From assembly GCF_000502955.1 (NCBI RefSeq), contig NZ_AYWO01000025.1, positions 1 through 64,000 of the forward strand: a DNA stretch of 64,000 bases, written 5' to 3'. The notes under the pieces were generated by a model, which had not been told where the DNA came from, did no database searches, and was given only the letters and a program-made list of their open reading frames with translations. Below are positions 27,509 to 37,685 of this stretch, one piece after another. The position numbers and the translations under genes were made by a program. The stretch comes from Mesorhizobium sp. LNHC252B00 (GTDB lineage Bacteria > Pseudomonadota > Alphaproteobacteria > Rhizobiales > Rhizobiaceae). Numbering within the stretch: position 1 is the first letter of the stretch; every line of letters begins with the position of its first letter.

Positions 27509-28433
27509 GTTGTATCCTCCCCGACGTGTTGCGGACGTAGAAGAAGAGGGCCACCAGCACCGCAGCCATCAGGATCAACGCCTGGGCACAGCCCAACGGC
27601 CAGTTGCGCCCGGATCCGAATTGCTGGGCAATGAGATCGCCGATCATCAGATGTATGCCACCGCCGAGGATAAGTGGGGTCACATAGGCGCCAAGTGCGG
27701 GAATGAAGACCAGCAGGCAACCGGCAATGATGCCAGGCCGCGACAGCGGGATGATCACACGCCATAAGACTTGCCGGCGTGTCGCGTAGAGATCGTACGC
27801 GGCCTCTATCAGCCGGAAGTCCAGCTTCTCCAGGCTCGAATAGAGCGGCAGCACCATGAACGGCAGGAAGGCGTAGAGCAGTCCGAGTTGGATGGCGAAA
27901 TTGGTGTAAAGCATCGTGATCGGTTTATCGATCACACCCAATGCCATCAGCGCATTGTTGATCAGGCCTTCGTCGCGGATGATGAACATGATCGCCAACG
28001 TGCGGACCAAAAGGTTCGACCAGAACGGGATGGTGATCAAAAGCACCCACCAATTGCGCTGCGCTGGCGCCCGCGTCGCCATGAAGTAAGCGGTGGGAAA
28101 GCCGAGCAGCAGGCAGATGACCGTCGTCACCACCGCAAACAGAAACGAGCGCAAATAGATGATCAGGAAGTCCGGCGTGAACTGCAGCGTGTCGTCGAAA
28201 ATATCGCGCTGGAACAAGAAGTTCAGATAGGCGTCGGTCGAGAATTGCCATTGTACGCCGCCATAGGGTGCCGCGACGAGGAACGAATAGACGCATATGA
28301 TGATTAGCGGCAGCACTCCGAAAATGCCGATGATGACCAGCGCCGGAACGGAGAGCAGTCGGTTGCGCCGCGCGGTGGCTTTGGCAGCCCCTGTCTCGAA
28401 CAAAGCAGCTTTTGAGAGTGTGGTGGCTACCAT
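27501..28433 (-). CDS. ABC transporter permease, PotH/PotB type
   Basis: This 310-residue permease has a longer N-terminus and a large first periplasmic loop (FSTDAYLNFLFQRDIFDDTL), as in the PotB/PotH family. The EAA loop is LIEAAYDLYATRRQVLWRV followed by IPLSRPGIIAG. Its start codon shares one base with the stop of the upstream ATPase gene (TGATG) and its end overlaps the next permease gene, so all three are tightly linked in one operon. Confidence 0.93.
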   Translation of the reverse strand: MVATTLSKAALFETGAAKATARRNRLLSVPALVIIGIFGVLPLIIICVYSFLVAAPYGGVQWQFSTDAYLNFLFQRDIFDDTLQFTPDFLIIYLRSFLFAVVTTVICLLLGFPTAYFMATRAPAQRNWWVLLITIPFWSNLLVRTLAIMFIIRDEGLINNALMALGVIDKPITMLYTNFAIQLGLLYAFLPFMVLPLYSSLEKLDFRLIEAAYDLYATRRQVLWRVIIPLSRPGIIAGCLLVFIPALGAYVTPLILGGGIHLMIGDLIAQQFGSGRNWPLGCAQALILMAAVLVALFFYVRNTSGRIQHG

Positions 28434-29527
28434 CAGTCCCTCAACACCTGTGCGGCGTCGTTGCCGATGGCAATGCCGACCTTTTCACCCTGCTCGAAAC
28501 CGCAGCCTGCACTGCGGGTGTTCTGCTGGCGAACGGTGAAGGCCTCACCACTATCGAGACGGACCTGAATGTGTGTATCAGTGCCGAAATAGACGATGTT
28601 TTCCACCGTCCCAGAAAGGTCACCCTTGGCGGCGGTCAGCTTGGCGTGCTCAGGCCGCACCACTATGGTGGCTTTGTCTTTCGGCTGGAAGCCTTCCGCG
28701 ACCGTGGCATTGATCGTCGCGCCGGATTTGAGCGTCGCTTGAGCCTTTCCATCGCTGACGCCAGCAATTGCGGCAGTCAGGAAGTTGGTTTCGCCGATAA
28801 AGTCGGCCACGAAGCGTTCCGCCGGCTTGTCGTAAATATCCCAGGGCGAACCGACCTGCAGGATCTTGCCCGATGACATCACCGCGATGCGATCCGACAT
28901 GGTCAGTGCTTCCTCCTGGTCGTGGGTGACGAAGATGAAGGTGATGCCGGTCTCGTGCTGCAGCCGCTTCAATTCGATCTGCATCTCCTTGCGCAGCTTG
29001 TAGTCGAGTGCCGAGAGCGGCTCGTCGAGCAACAGCACCTTGGGTTGGGGCGCGAGCGCCCGGGCCAGCGCCACGCGCTGCTGTTGGCCGCCGGAGATCT
29101 GGCTGGTGCGACGACCGGCGAGTGCCTCCATCTTGACCAGCTTCAGCATCTCGGCCACGCGCACCTTGATCTGGGCCTTCGGCTTGCCCAGCATCTCGAG
29201 GCCAAAGCCGATATTGTCGGCGACCGTCATGTGCGGGAACAGCGCATAGGACTGGAAAACGGTGTTGACCGGCCGCTTGAAGGGCGGCAACGGCGCGATG
29301 TCCTGGCCATAGAGCAGGATTTCACCGGCCGTTGGAAAGTCGAAGCCGGCGATCAGCCTGAGCAACGTCGTCTTGCCGCAGCCGGATGGGCCAAGCAGCG
29401 TGAAGAACTCGTTCTCGCGGATCGATACCGAGACCGTGTCGAGGGCAGCGACCTGCCCCTCACCTGATCCGAAAATTTTGCTGACGTCTACTACTTCAAT
29501 CGCATTCCGACCCGGTTTGTCCGGCAC
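28433..29527 (-). CDS. ABC transporter ATP-binding protein, PotA/PotG type
   Basis: This 364-residue ATPase has Walker A GPSGCGKT (residues 46-53), Q-loop [15 protein letters not shown], signature [18 protein letters not shown], Walker [12 protein letters not shown] and switch His in [16 protein letters not shown]-terminal TOBE domain follows ([12 protein letters not shown]-like [15 protein letters not shown]). It is the first gene of the transporter operon and is followed by the two permeases and the binding protein. The set is a complete polyamine/opine/amine-type importer. Confidence 0.94.
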   Translation of the reverse strand: MPDKPGRNAIEVVDVSKIFGSGEGQVAALDTVSVSIRENEFFTLLGPSGCGKTTLLRLIAGFDFPTAGEILLYGQDIAPLPPFKRPVNTVFQSYALFPHMTVADNIGFGLEMLGKPKAQIKVRVAEMLKLVKMEALAGRRTSQISGGQQQRVALARALAPQPKVLLLDEPLSALDYKLRKEMQIELKRLQHETGITFIFVTHDQEEALTMSDRIAVMSSGKILQVGSPWDIYDKPAERFVADFIGETNFLTAAIAGVSDGKAQATLKSGATINATVAEGFQPKDKATIVVRPEHAKLTAAKGDLSGTVENIVYFGTDTHIQVRLDSGEAFTVRQQNTRSAGCGFEQGEKVGIAIGNDAAQVLRD

Positions 29528-29683
29528 GATTACGCCTCACTGTTGACCCCGCTCTTGCTGGCGGAGCTCTTCCCCTGTTCGATGTGACCACATGGCCGGT
29601 AGGTTGGCAAGTCCGGCATTGAATCACAGTTCAGTTCATTATCTCGGCTAGCAAGCCATGCACCAGCAAGCCTCATGCCATTG

Positions 29684-31357
29684 TCAGGCCTGATAGGTTA
29701 CCTTTCCGCCGCAGATCGTCGTCACCGGTCGCACCTTGTCCAGATCGGCCGGAGCCGTCTTCTCGATATCCGCCGACAAAACCACCAAATCGGCCATGTA
29801 ACCGGGTTTCAGCGTGCCTTTGCGGTGCTCGGCGAATTCGGCATAGGCGCCCTCGACCGTATAGCCGGCAACCGCTTCACGCAGCGAGAAACTCTGGTCC
29901 GGCAGGCCTTCTGCCCAAGGTTTGCGCATCACCGCCGCTTGTATGCCCAGGATCGGATCGATCGGCGACACCGGCCAGTCGGAAGCGAACACAACGCGAG
30001 CGCCAGCATCCTTGAGCGTGCGCCAGGCATAGCTCAGCGGCCACCTCTCGCGGCCGATGCGCGAGAGTGTCGGTTCCAGCGGGAAGTTCAGCGCGCCGGG
30101 CGGATGTGGCGGCTGCATGGATGCAATGACGCCCAATTCGGCGAAGCGCGGCACGTCGGCTTCGGTAATGACCTCAATGTGCTCGACCCGATGCCGGCTG
30201 TCGCGCTTGCCATTGGCCTTTTGCGCCGCCTCGTAGCCGTCGAGAACCGCGCGTACCGCTCCGTCGCCGATGGAATGCACCGCGATCTGCAGGCCGCGCC
30301 GATCGGCCTCCACCGCGACTTGCGCGAAATGTTCTGGCGTAAACAGCGGCTCGCCGACCCAGTCCGGACGATCCGCATATGGCTCGACCATCACCGCCGT
30401 CCATGAATCGAGGACGCCGTCGTAAAAAACCTTGACCATGCCCGACGACAGCCATTCCGACTGGTAGGTCGAGGCCATCGTCGATGCCTTTTCAAGCATG
30501 TCTAGGTCCATGAAGTTCTTGAAGTGGAAAGGAATTTTCGTGCGGCATAGCAATCGCCCTTCCTTTTCCAAGCCGGCAAGCAGCTCAAGCTGGTAGAGGT
30601 TGCCGTCCATGTTCTGGATCGACGTGATGCCGTGCCTGGCGCACCATTCGAGGCCGCGATGCATCAGATCGCGGTCGGCAGCCAGTTCCTCGGCTGAGGG
30701 GTAAGGCTCTGGCTCGCCGCCGGTCAGGCCAAGCCGCGTGCGGTTCTGGCCGAAGAATTCCAGGATCGGGCCGAATGCCTCGCCTTCGCGCAATTCGCCT
30801 GCGGCGAGCCCGTCGGCGCCCATGACGATTTCGTTACCCGGTCCCAATTGGCGGCCGTGCAGAAGCCCTGCCTGCTCCAACGCCATGGTGTTCGCCCACA
30901 TCGTATGGTGGTCGGAAGCCGACATGGCAAAGGGGCGGTCGGGGATGATGCGGTCGAGATGATGCCGCGTAACCGGCTCGGAAAGGATCGCATAGTCGAC
31001 GCCGGCGCCGATCAGAAGCCTGGCGTTGGGCCGTGCCGCCGCAAAGGTCTGGATCGCATCGCGCAAGGCGTCGAAGCCGTGCACGCCAGCCAGATGCAGA
31101 TTATCGAGTTCGGCAGCGCCGCCGAACAGATGCATGTGGGCTTCGATGAAACCCGGGATCACCGAACCGCCCTTGGCGTCGATGACCTTGGTGGCCGGTC
31201 CCTTGAGCTGTTCGATGGAGGTGCGGCTGCCGATGGCGACGATGGCGCCGTCCTTGACGGCAACGGCCTCGGCGGCGGGATTGTCGTCGTCCATGGTCAG
31301 CACGCGACCGTTGATGACGATCAGATCCGCGTTTTGACCCGCACCCGTGACTGACAT
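29684..31357 (-). CDS. metal-dependent amidohydrolase, YtcJ-like
   Basis: This 557-residue amidohydrolase-superfamily protein has an N-terminal beta sandwich (DLIVINGRVLTMDDDNPAAE), a metal-binding HxH motif in GFIEAHMHLFGG, further conserved His (AVHSIGDGAV, HRVEHIEV) and the Asp in FASDWPVSPIDP, then a C-terminal KGTLKPGYMADLVVLS strand. This is the YtcJ/NfdA-type subgroup, which includes N-substituted formamide deformylases. It lies 156 bp upstream of the polyamine-type importer on the same strand and divergent from the TetR regulator. That suggests a catabolic role on an N-acyl amine. The start at 31357 gives the family length. Confidence 0.88.
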   Translation of the reverse strand: MSVTGAGQNADLIVINGRVLTMDDDNPAAEAVAVKDGAIVAIGSRTSIEQLKGPATKVIDAKGGSVIPGFIEAHMHLFGGAAELDNLHLAGVHGFDALRDAIQTFAAARPNARLLIGAGVDYAILSEPVTRHHLDRIIPDRPFAMSASDHHTMWANTMALEQAGLLHGRQLGPGNEIVMGADGLAAGELREGEAFGPILEFFGQNRTRLGLTGGEPEPYPSAEELAADRDLMHRGLEWCARHGITSIQNMDGNLYQLELLAGLEKEGRLLCRTKIPFHFKNFMDLDMLEKASTMASTYQSEWLSSGMVKVFYDGVLDSWTAVMVEPYADRPDWVGEPLFTPEHFAQVAVEADRRGLQIAVHSIGDGAVRAVLDGYEAAQKANGKRDSRHRVEHIEVITEADVPRFAELGVIASMQPPHPPGALNFPLEPTLSRIGRERWPLSYAWRTLKDAGARVVFASDWPVSPIDPILGIQAAVMRKPWAEGLPDQSFSLREAVAGYTVEGAYAEFAEHRKGTLKPGYMADLVVLSADIEKTAPADLDKVRPVTTICGGKVTYQA

Positions 31358-31531
31358 CGCGACTCCGCGTTTTTGACGACCGACTGAGACCGACAGCCCC
31401 GGTGTCCACAACCTGCCACTCCACTGGAGCGGCGCTATCGGACAGAAGTGATGTCAACTCGCCGTCTTCGAAATTTCCCTTGTTATGCCAAGAGACAGCG
31501 TGGATAAAGAATGCGACTGATCATTCGCGTT

Positions 31532-31566
31532 TGTCAACATGCGGAATATCGAATGTATTGTGGACA
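31532..31566. promoter_or_regulatory. imperfect dyad in the amidohydrolase/TetR divergent region
   Basis: TGTCAACA (31532-31539) and TGTGGACA (31559-31566) form 8-bp arms with one mismatch, spaced 19 nt apart, about 50 bp before the TetR gene. This could be the regulator's operator, though the long spacer makes it only a weak candidate. Confidence 0.3.
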
Positions 31567-31615
31567 GCACGCTCCGCCTGTGTTGAGACCCGGCGGGGAA
31601 CGAGGACAGCAGGCC

Positions 31616-32269
31616 ATGAAGCGCAGTCTCGACCGCAAAACCAGGATAGCGCTCGAGCCGCGCAAGCAGCCGCGCCAACAACGGTCGAGCAAGGTGGTCG
31701 ACAGGATCCTCGACGCGGCGCTGGTCTTGACGCGGGAGCAAGGAACCAGGACGCCGACGACGCTCGCCATTGCTCAGCGCGCGGGCCTGTCGGTCGGTTC
31801 GGTCTACCAGTACTTTCCCAACAAGGAAGCCATTCTTCTGGACCTCGCCCGGCGCTGGCTGTCATCCTTTCCCGAGGTGATCGCGAGGCGCATCAAGGTC
31901 GCCCCACCCACCAACCGCGAAGAGTTCCGGCGTGAAGTGCGCAAGCTCTTCAAAGACACGTCCAGGCTCTATCTCGATAATGCCACCTTGATGCCGGTGA
32001 TCGAGGCTATTTCAGGCAATGCCGATCTCCGGCCGATCCAAAACGAATATGACGACCAGATCATCGCGCTCTATGCCGCATGGCTGCAGCATGTGAACCC
32101 GGCTCTTGAAGACAAGGTTGCCAGCCGGCTTGGCGTGCTGATGATGGAGGTCGGCCATGCCTGCCGGCTTGTAGGGCTGAAAAAGGACCGCAGGACATAC
32201 GACCTCATCGAGGACGATGTTGAAACCATGTGGCTCGCTCTGGTGACCCCCTATCTCAACCTTGAATGA
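31616..32269 (+). CDS. TetR-family transcriptional regulator
   Basis: The 217-residue regulator has a basic N-terminal arm (RKQPRQQRSSKVVDRILDAA) and a helix-turn-helix around TLAIAQRAGLSVGSVYQYFPNKEAI, typical of TetR. The C-terminal ligand domain is unremarkable. The ATG at 31616 has a GAGGA site upstream, and the extra 35 codons in the open frame look non-coding. It lies 23 bp before the acetylpolyamine-amidohydrolase gene and divergent from the YtcJ amidohydrolase, so it probably regulates both sides of this catabolic region. Confidence 0.9.
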   Translation: MKRSLDRKTRIALEPRKQPRQQRSSKVVDRILDAALVLTREQGTRTPTTLAIAQRAGLSVGSVYQYFPNKEAILLDLARRWLSSFPEVIARRIKVAPPTNREEFRREVRKLFKDTSRLYLDNATLMPVIEAISGNADLRPIQNEYDDQIIALYAAWLQHVNPALEDKVASRLGVLMMEVGHACRLVGLKKDRRTYDLIEDDVETMWLALVTPYLNLE

Positions 32270-32292
32270 TTTCGCATTTCGAGAGGAATTTG

Positions 32293-33324
<1,032 letters not shown>

Positions 33325-33430
33325 AGGTGTATATTCCCTTCAGACAAGTGTAAGCGCGCCTTAACAAAAATCTGCGCAACTGTCGATTGGGCCGTGGATT
33401 TGTCCTATTGGTTGGGTAAGGATGCAACGT

Positions 33431-34615
33431 ATGGCCGGGGGAGCGCAGGAAAGGATTCCGTTTAACAGCGAAGTTTTTCGCTGGGCGCGCCACCGTGTCC
33501 ATGGCGATATCGAGGACATCGCGCGGCGGATCAACGTAAGCCCAGATAGGCTCGCGGAATGGGAAGCGGGCGATAGGTCGCCCACGGTTAAACAGGCAAG
33601 ACGGCTTGCCGATATCTATGATCGGCCGTTTCTGGAGTTCCTTTCCAAGGAAATCCCTCACGTACCAGCGACGGAGCTTGTACCTGATTTCCGCTTCCAT
33701 CGCGGAGGCACACCGGGGCAAGAACTGGCCGCTCTAGAGGAGGTTCAGCGCTGGGCGGAGGAGCAACGGCTAAACGCCCTAGACCTACTAGAAATCATTG
33801 GCGATGATCCGCCAAAGTTTCCGGCGCATCTGTTTTCGTCCGTAGACAATGACGTCGAACCGGTCGCCGATAAGGTTCGCGATGCCATTCAATTCAGCAT
33901 CGAAAAGCAACTTGCCATCCGATCAGACAAGCGCGACCAATTTCCAAATTTTCTCAGGCACAAATTTGAGGAAATGGGCGTTCTCGTTCTCCGTCAAAAT
34001 GGACTGACAAAGCTGCGGACAAGGGGAATTTGTCTGTTCGCGGAACCACTTCCAATTATTGTGTACGGAGGCGAGGCACCAAGTGCGCAAGCGTTTACGC
34101 TTTCGCACGAACTCGGCCACATCCTACTCAGGCAAAGCGCGATTAGTGGCCCACCCAGGTTTGGGAAGGCAAAGGGCCTCAAGCAAATCGAGGCATGGTG
34201 CAATCGATTTGCGGCGGCCTTCCTTATGCCGAAGAAGGCCATCGTGAGAGATATGGGCGGCGAGAAAGCGCCCAGGGATGAGATTGGAGAAAGAGAACTT
34301 CGGTCGCTGGCAAATCGCTATGCCGTAAGTCGGCACGCAATGCTGATCCGGCTGGTAGCGCTAGGGTTCGTGAAGCCAGCTTTTTATTGGTTCGTCAAAC
34401 GCCCAGAGTTCATCAAAGAGGAAGAAGAATACACTGGCGGGGGGCGATCCAAGTATTACGGCCAGCGCTATCGCTCCAGTCGTGGCGACTTCTATACTGG
34501 GCTAGTTATCGAGGCTTGGAATAGCGGACGAATTACAAATCACAATGCGGCAGAGTTTATGGGGATCAAGAGCCTGTCGCACCTATACGACATAAGGAAC
34601 CATTTCGGGGACTAG
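33431..34615 (+). CDS. XRE helix-turn-helix / ImmA-IrrE metallopeptidase fusion
   Basis: The 394-residue protein has an N-terminal XRE-type helix-turn-helix (residues about 25-60, IEDIARRINVSPDRLAEWE) and a zinc peptidase domain of the ImmA/IrrE class with HELGH at 226-230, followed by EAWCNRFAAAFLMP. Such fusions act as antitoxins or as derepressor proteases in mobile elements and toxin systems. The start at 33431 is chosen because AAGGA lies 8 nt upstream; an ATG at 33422 is in frame. The base and codon use is visibly A/T-richer than in the neighbours, which suggests transfer. It is followed after 1 nt by a DUF4411-like toxin frame. Confidence 0.9.
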   Translation: MAGGAQERIPFNSEVFRWARHRVHGDIEDIARRINVSPDRLAEWEAGDRSPTVKQARRLADIYDRPFLEFLSKEIPHVPATELVPDFRFHRGGTPGQELAALEEVQRWAEEQRLNALDLLEIIGDDPPKFPAHLFSSVDNDVEPVADKVRDAIQFSIEKQLAIRSDKRDQFPNFLRHKFEEMGVLVLRQNGLTKLRTRGICLFAEPLPIIVYGGEAPSAQAFTLSHELGHILLRQSAISGPPRFGKAKGLKQIEAWCNRFAAAFLMPKKAIVRDMGGEKAPRDEIGERELRSLANRYAVSRHAMLIRLVALGFVKPAFYWFVKRPEFIKEEEEYTGGGRSKYYGQRYRSSRGDFYTGLVIEAWNSGRITNHNAAEFMGIKSLSHLYDIRNHFGD

Positions 34616-34616
34616 A

Positions 34617-35123
34617 GTGGCGGCTTATTGCCTCGATACGTCTGGCTTCAGCAACCCTCTGGAAAACCTTCCGGAGGACATTTTCGCGTCCTTGTGGGCG
34701 CAAGTTATGAAGGTGGTCGAGGCGGGCAAGCTTTGCTGCAACACCGAGATCCTGACCGAACTTGGCTCGATTGAGGGGAAGCTCGGCGAGTGCCTAAAAT
34801 CATGCGCTGAATCAATGTGTTATGAGATCGGCGACGACAAATGGCCGTGGTCGGAGTACCTTGATTGCGTCGAGAAGCTATAGGCTAAATACGAGCCCGT
34901 GATTTCCGAGTACAACGGAAACCGCAAAGGCACGGTCGGCTTGAATGACATCTCGATCATTGCGCTGGCGATGACTTTGAAGCTTCCCATCATCAGCATG
35001 GAGAAGCCGAACACCTATCAGCCCAGTGTCAAGAAAATGCGCATTCCTGATGTGTGTAAGATCGAAGGCGTAAACCACCTGTCGTTTAACGAGTTCCTGA
35101 GAGCGGAAGGCATATCAATATGA
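34617..35123 (+). pseudogene. DUF4411-like (PIN-fold) toxin gene with an in-frame TAG
   Basis: A GTG at 34617, 1 nt after the ImmA stop, opens a frame of 88 codons (AAYCLDTSGFSNPLENLP, then WPWSEYLDCVEKL) that stops at TAG (34881-34883). The same frame then continues for 79 more codons (AKYEPVISEYNGNRKG, then VGLNDISIIALAMTLKLPIIS) to a TGA at 35121-35123. Together they match a DUF4411 protein of normal size (about 168 residues), the usual partner of XRE/ImmA proteins. The acidic residues of the PIN-like site (Asp in CLDTSGF and Asp in GLNDISI) fall on opposite sides of the stop, so neither half alone should be active. Confidence 0.78.
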
Positions 35124-35149
35124 CGCTGTCGCTTTCCCAAGCCATCCGC

Positions 35150-35191
35150 GAAGAAAAACGAGGAACCGGGCGACAGCGACGCCGCCCGGCT
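35150..35191 (-). terminator. intrinsic terminator of the TMEM43-like gene
   Basis: On the minus strand a 7-bp GC stem pairs CCGGGCG (from 35189) with CGCCCGG (to 35166) around a 10-nt loop, with one mismatch before the base. CCTCG and a run of five Ts follow near 35151-35157. It begins a few bases past the stop at 35197. Confidence 0.7.
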
Positions 35192-35196
35192 CGCGA

Positions 35197-36390
35197 TCAG
35201 CTCGTGGTGGCAGCACTTGGCACTGCAATCGGCGCGACTGCCCTGCGCGAGCGGCCGAGGTAGTAGACCGCCGTCGCCGCGATAACGCCGGCCGCAAGGA
35301 TGCCTGCCGCCAGAACCGGCCGATACCAGAACCAGGCAATGGCGATCGTCGTCGTGCCGACCAGGATCGCTAGGAAGAAGGCGATGATGCCGGTTCCCAT
35401 CCGCGCCATGCTGCCGAGGAACGGGATGACGTCGAGGATTACGCCGATCGGGCTGAGGAACAGGGCAAAGCCGATCGTCAGCAACAAAAGGCCGGCGGCG
35501 CGCAGCAGCCAGGTGATCAGCGTGTTTGCGCTGATCGCCTCGGCGAACATCTTGTCGGCCGGGACAGTGCCGGCGTCGACCATCAGCAACGCATCGCCCG
35601 CCTCTGTCTGGTAGGGCTCGAACCGGCTGCCGGCCTGGCGCGCGACGATGCTAATCAGGCCGAGCGGCGCCAGCTCATAGCCGATGCGGTAGTCGCCCAG
35701 CGTCGGCGTTGTCGTGTCGGCGCCGAGATAGATCTTGCCGTCAACGACGCTGAGCGGCCTGGCGCCTGTATAGGCGGCCTTGATCGCGGCTGACTGGTCG
35801 GCCGACAGCGAATAGTCCTTGTCGCCCTCGATGCGATCAAGCACCGGCTGATCGAGCGTGAAAGCGCCAAGCTTGCCCTCCGGAATCTGGAAGGTCCGGC
35901 TGTGGATCGCCATCGGCGGATTCTGGTGGCCGTCCGGCTTCTTGAAATCCGATGAGTCGATCTGGCTGTCGTCCCACACCTCCGAATAGCTGTAGGTGGT
36001 CACCGTCTCCTCGCCGCCGCCAAGCTTCTTCGTGGTCTCGGATTTGGACTCTTCTTTCCACTGGTACATCTCGACGCCGCGCAACAACCGCAGCCCTTGC
36101 GCCGCAATGCCGAAATCCGGATCCGCGAGACCACTGTCCGCCGTCACCAGGCCGCTGACATGCACCAATTTACCGTTATTGGCGGCATCGACGCTGTCGG
36201 CGCTGGCCGAAACCACGGCGTCGGCCCCTTCGGCCAGCGAGCGTGCCGTCTGCACCGCGCGGCCCTCGTTCCAGAACAGCCCGATCACCATCAGCACGAC
36301 CAGAAGCAGGCCGAAGATGACCCCGCCGACCGTGCGCTTGATCCGCCCGAACCACGAGACGGATGTTACTTCCCGAAATGAATCGCTCAT
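35197..36390 (-). CDS. TMEM43-family membrane protein
   Basis: The 397-residue protein has one N-terminal transmembrane helix (about residues 22-42), ending in the WNEGRAVQTARSLAEGA motif typical of bacterial TMEM43 homologues. A large extracytoplasmic domain follows (LVHVSGLVTADSGLADPDFGI; WDDSQIDSSDFKKP), then three or four C-terminal helices (TLITWLLRAAGLLLLTIGFAL onward). The topology copies the eukaryotic protein. The bacterial function is not established. The ATG at 36390 has a GGGGGAAAC site. It is monocistronic, next to the broken toxin locus. Confidence 0.88.
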   Translation of the reverse strand: MSDSFREVTSVSWFGRIKRTVGGVIFGLLLVVLMVIGLFWNEGRAVQTARSLAEGADAVVSASADSVDAANNGKLVHVSGLVTADSGLADPDFGIAAQGLRLLRGVEMYQWKEESKSETTKKLGGGEETVTTYSYSEVWDDSQIDSSDFKKPDGHQNPPMAIHSRTFQIPEGKLGAFTLDQPVLDRIEGDKDYSLSADQSAAIKAAYTGARPLSVVDGKIYLGADTTTPTLGDYRIGYELAPLGLISIVARQAGSRFEPYQTEAGDALLMVDAGTVPADKMFAEAISANTLITWLLRAAGLLLLTIGFALFLSPIGVILDVIPFLGSMARMGTGIIAFFLAILVGTTTIAIAWFWYRPVLAAGILAAGVIAATAVYYLGRSRRAVAPIAVPSAATTS

Positions 36391-36974
36391 TGTTTCCCCC
36401 GAAACCACTGGTGCTAAAATTTGAGCGTGGCCGGCGGCCGCGCATTGAACCTGTCAATCAGCGTGGATCTGCGTACCGCCCCATGCCGATGGCCGCCAAC
36501 AAGGGCTACCCATCTCGCCCGGTCGGATCGAAGGGACGCCCATCCCTGTCGATCAGCGAAAACCTATCGGAATCGATCAGTCTTCGATACGGCAGCTTTG
36601 CAACAAGGCCGGCTTTTTTGTGCCGACGTTTCAGGTGCGTCAGGGCGGCAAAACGGCTTGGAGTCCGCCTCTGAGTCGTACGTGAGTCCACCGGATTCGA
36701 TTTTGTCAAATCGCGTTTGATGTCGGATTCAACTGCGGGTAGATTAGACCCGAATCAGCCGGTCCTCGGGGGGCGCGGCGACCACCCAAAGTCTCTTGTT
36801 CCGGAGCTTTTCCGGCACCAGACGCGGAGGCTTCGCGTTCCCTGAATGGATTCGAATCTGGTTGGCGCAGCCCTGCGCCACGCGTGTGTCTTCGTCAAAG
36901 TAATGCGTATTCGGGTTCGGCGGCTGGCTCCAGCATCCGGACAGCAGAAACGATTCCGGCCAAAAGCAACAAGA
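36391..36974. other. long non-coding stretch upstream of visN
   Basis: No convincing gene is seen here; open frames on both strands give shadow-like translations. The left end must hold the promoter of the TMEM43-like gene, and the right part holds dyads upstream of visN. The visN frame is open from 36846, so the last 130 bases could encode an N-terminal extension. Confidence 0.5.
36692..36752. promoter_or_regulatory. cluster of repeats and dyads upstream of visN
   Basis: CGGATTC occurs at 36692-36698 and 36724-36730, flanking the dyad TCAAA-TCGCG-TTTGA (36706-36720). A second dyad CGGGT-N7-ACCCG (36736-36752) follows. GGATTC recurs at 36848-36853 inside the palindrome GATTCGAATC. This looks like a regulator-binding region for the master motility genes, but the protein is unknown. 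Confidence 0.4.
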
Positions 36975-37685
36975 ATGAGCAGTCCCGCCGCGCTACTTCA
37001 ATCCGACACATTGGGCTCGCGCCTGACGTCGCGCGGCGATCTCACCAGCTTTTTCATGCAACTGACCGCCGAGATCGGCGCCGACAGCTATATGCTGGTC
37101 GCCATCGTCCACGACCAGGACCGCAACGATGCGCGCATCGTCTCGTCCAACTGGATTTTCGACGCCATCGAGTTGATCGGCAAGCGGCTGATCGCCGGGC
37201 TTGCGCAAGGCGCGCTCACCGTCGCCCCCGGCATCCGTCCGATCGCTCTGGTGGCATCCCAGGCGCCCGAGACCGACGGATTGATCACCGGTGAGGAAGC
37301 GCGCCTTCTCGACGTGCTTGGCCATGCCGAGATCTATTCGCTGCGCCTCAATGTCGGCCGCCAGCGCCTGTTCGCCCTGTTCTCCGCGGCGACCGCAGGA
37401 AGCATCGACCAGCCGGCACTAATGAGGGCGCAGCTGAAATGCTGCTACGCGCTTTCGCATATCCCGCAATTGATTGCCGCCGCCGCCATGCAGGATCCGC
37501 TGTCGGATCGCGAGCGCGAATGCCTGTTCTGGGTCTCGGAAGGCAAGACCACCGACGAGGTGGCGGTGATCCTTGGCGTCTCGTCCAACACGGTCAACAG
37601 CTACATCACCCACGCCATCCAGAAATTCGCGGCCAGCAACCGCGCGATGGCCATCGCCACGGCGATCAGGAGCGGCATCATTTGA
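36975..37685 (+). CDS. visN: LuxR-type master motility regulator VisN
   Basis: This 236-residue protein has an N-terminal ligand-domain-like region and a C-terminal LuxR helix-turn-helix (LSDRERECLFWVSEGKTTDE, then VSSNTVNSYITHAIQKF). VisN and VisR form the top-level activator of rhizobial flagellar, motility and chemotaxis genes. The identification rests on the tandem LuxR pair next to flhB/fliG. The start is uncertain: the frame is open from 36846, and the ATG at 36975 gives the usual length but has only a weak ribosome-binding site. The stop overlaps the visR start, so the two are coupled. Confidence 0.85.
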   Translation: MSSPAALLQSDTLGSRLTSRGDLTSFFMQLTAEIGADSYMLVAIVHDQDRNDARIVSSNWIFDAIELIGKRLIAGLAQGALTVAPGIRPIALVASQAPETDGLITGEEARLLDVLGHAEIYSLRLNVGRQRLFALFSAATAGSIDQPALMRAQLKCCYALSHIPQLIAAAAMQDPLSDRERECLFWVSEGKTTDEVAVILGVSSNTVNSYITHAIQKFAASNRAMAIATAIRSGII

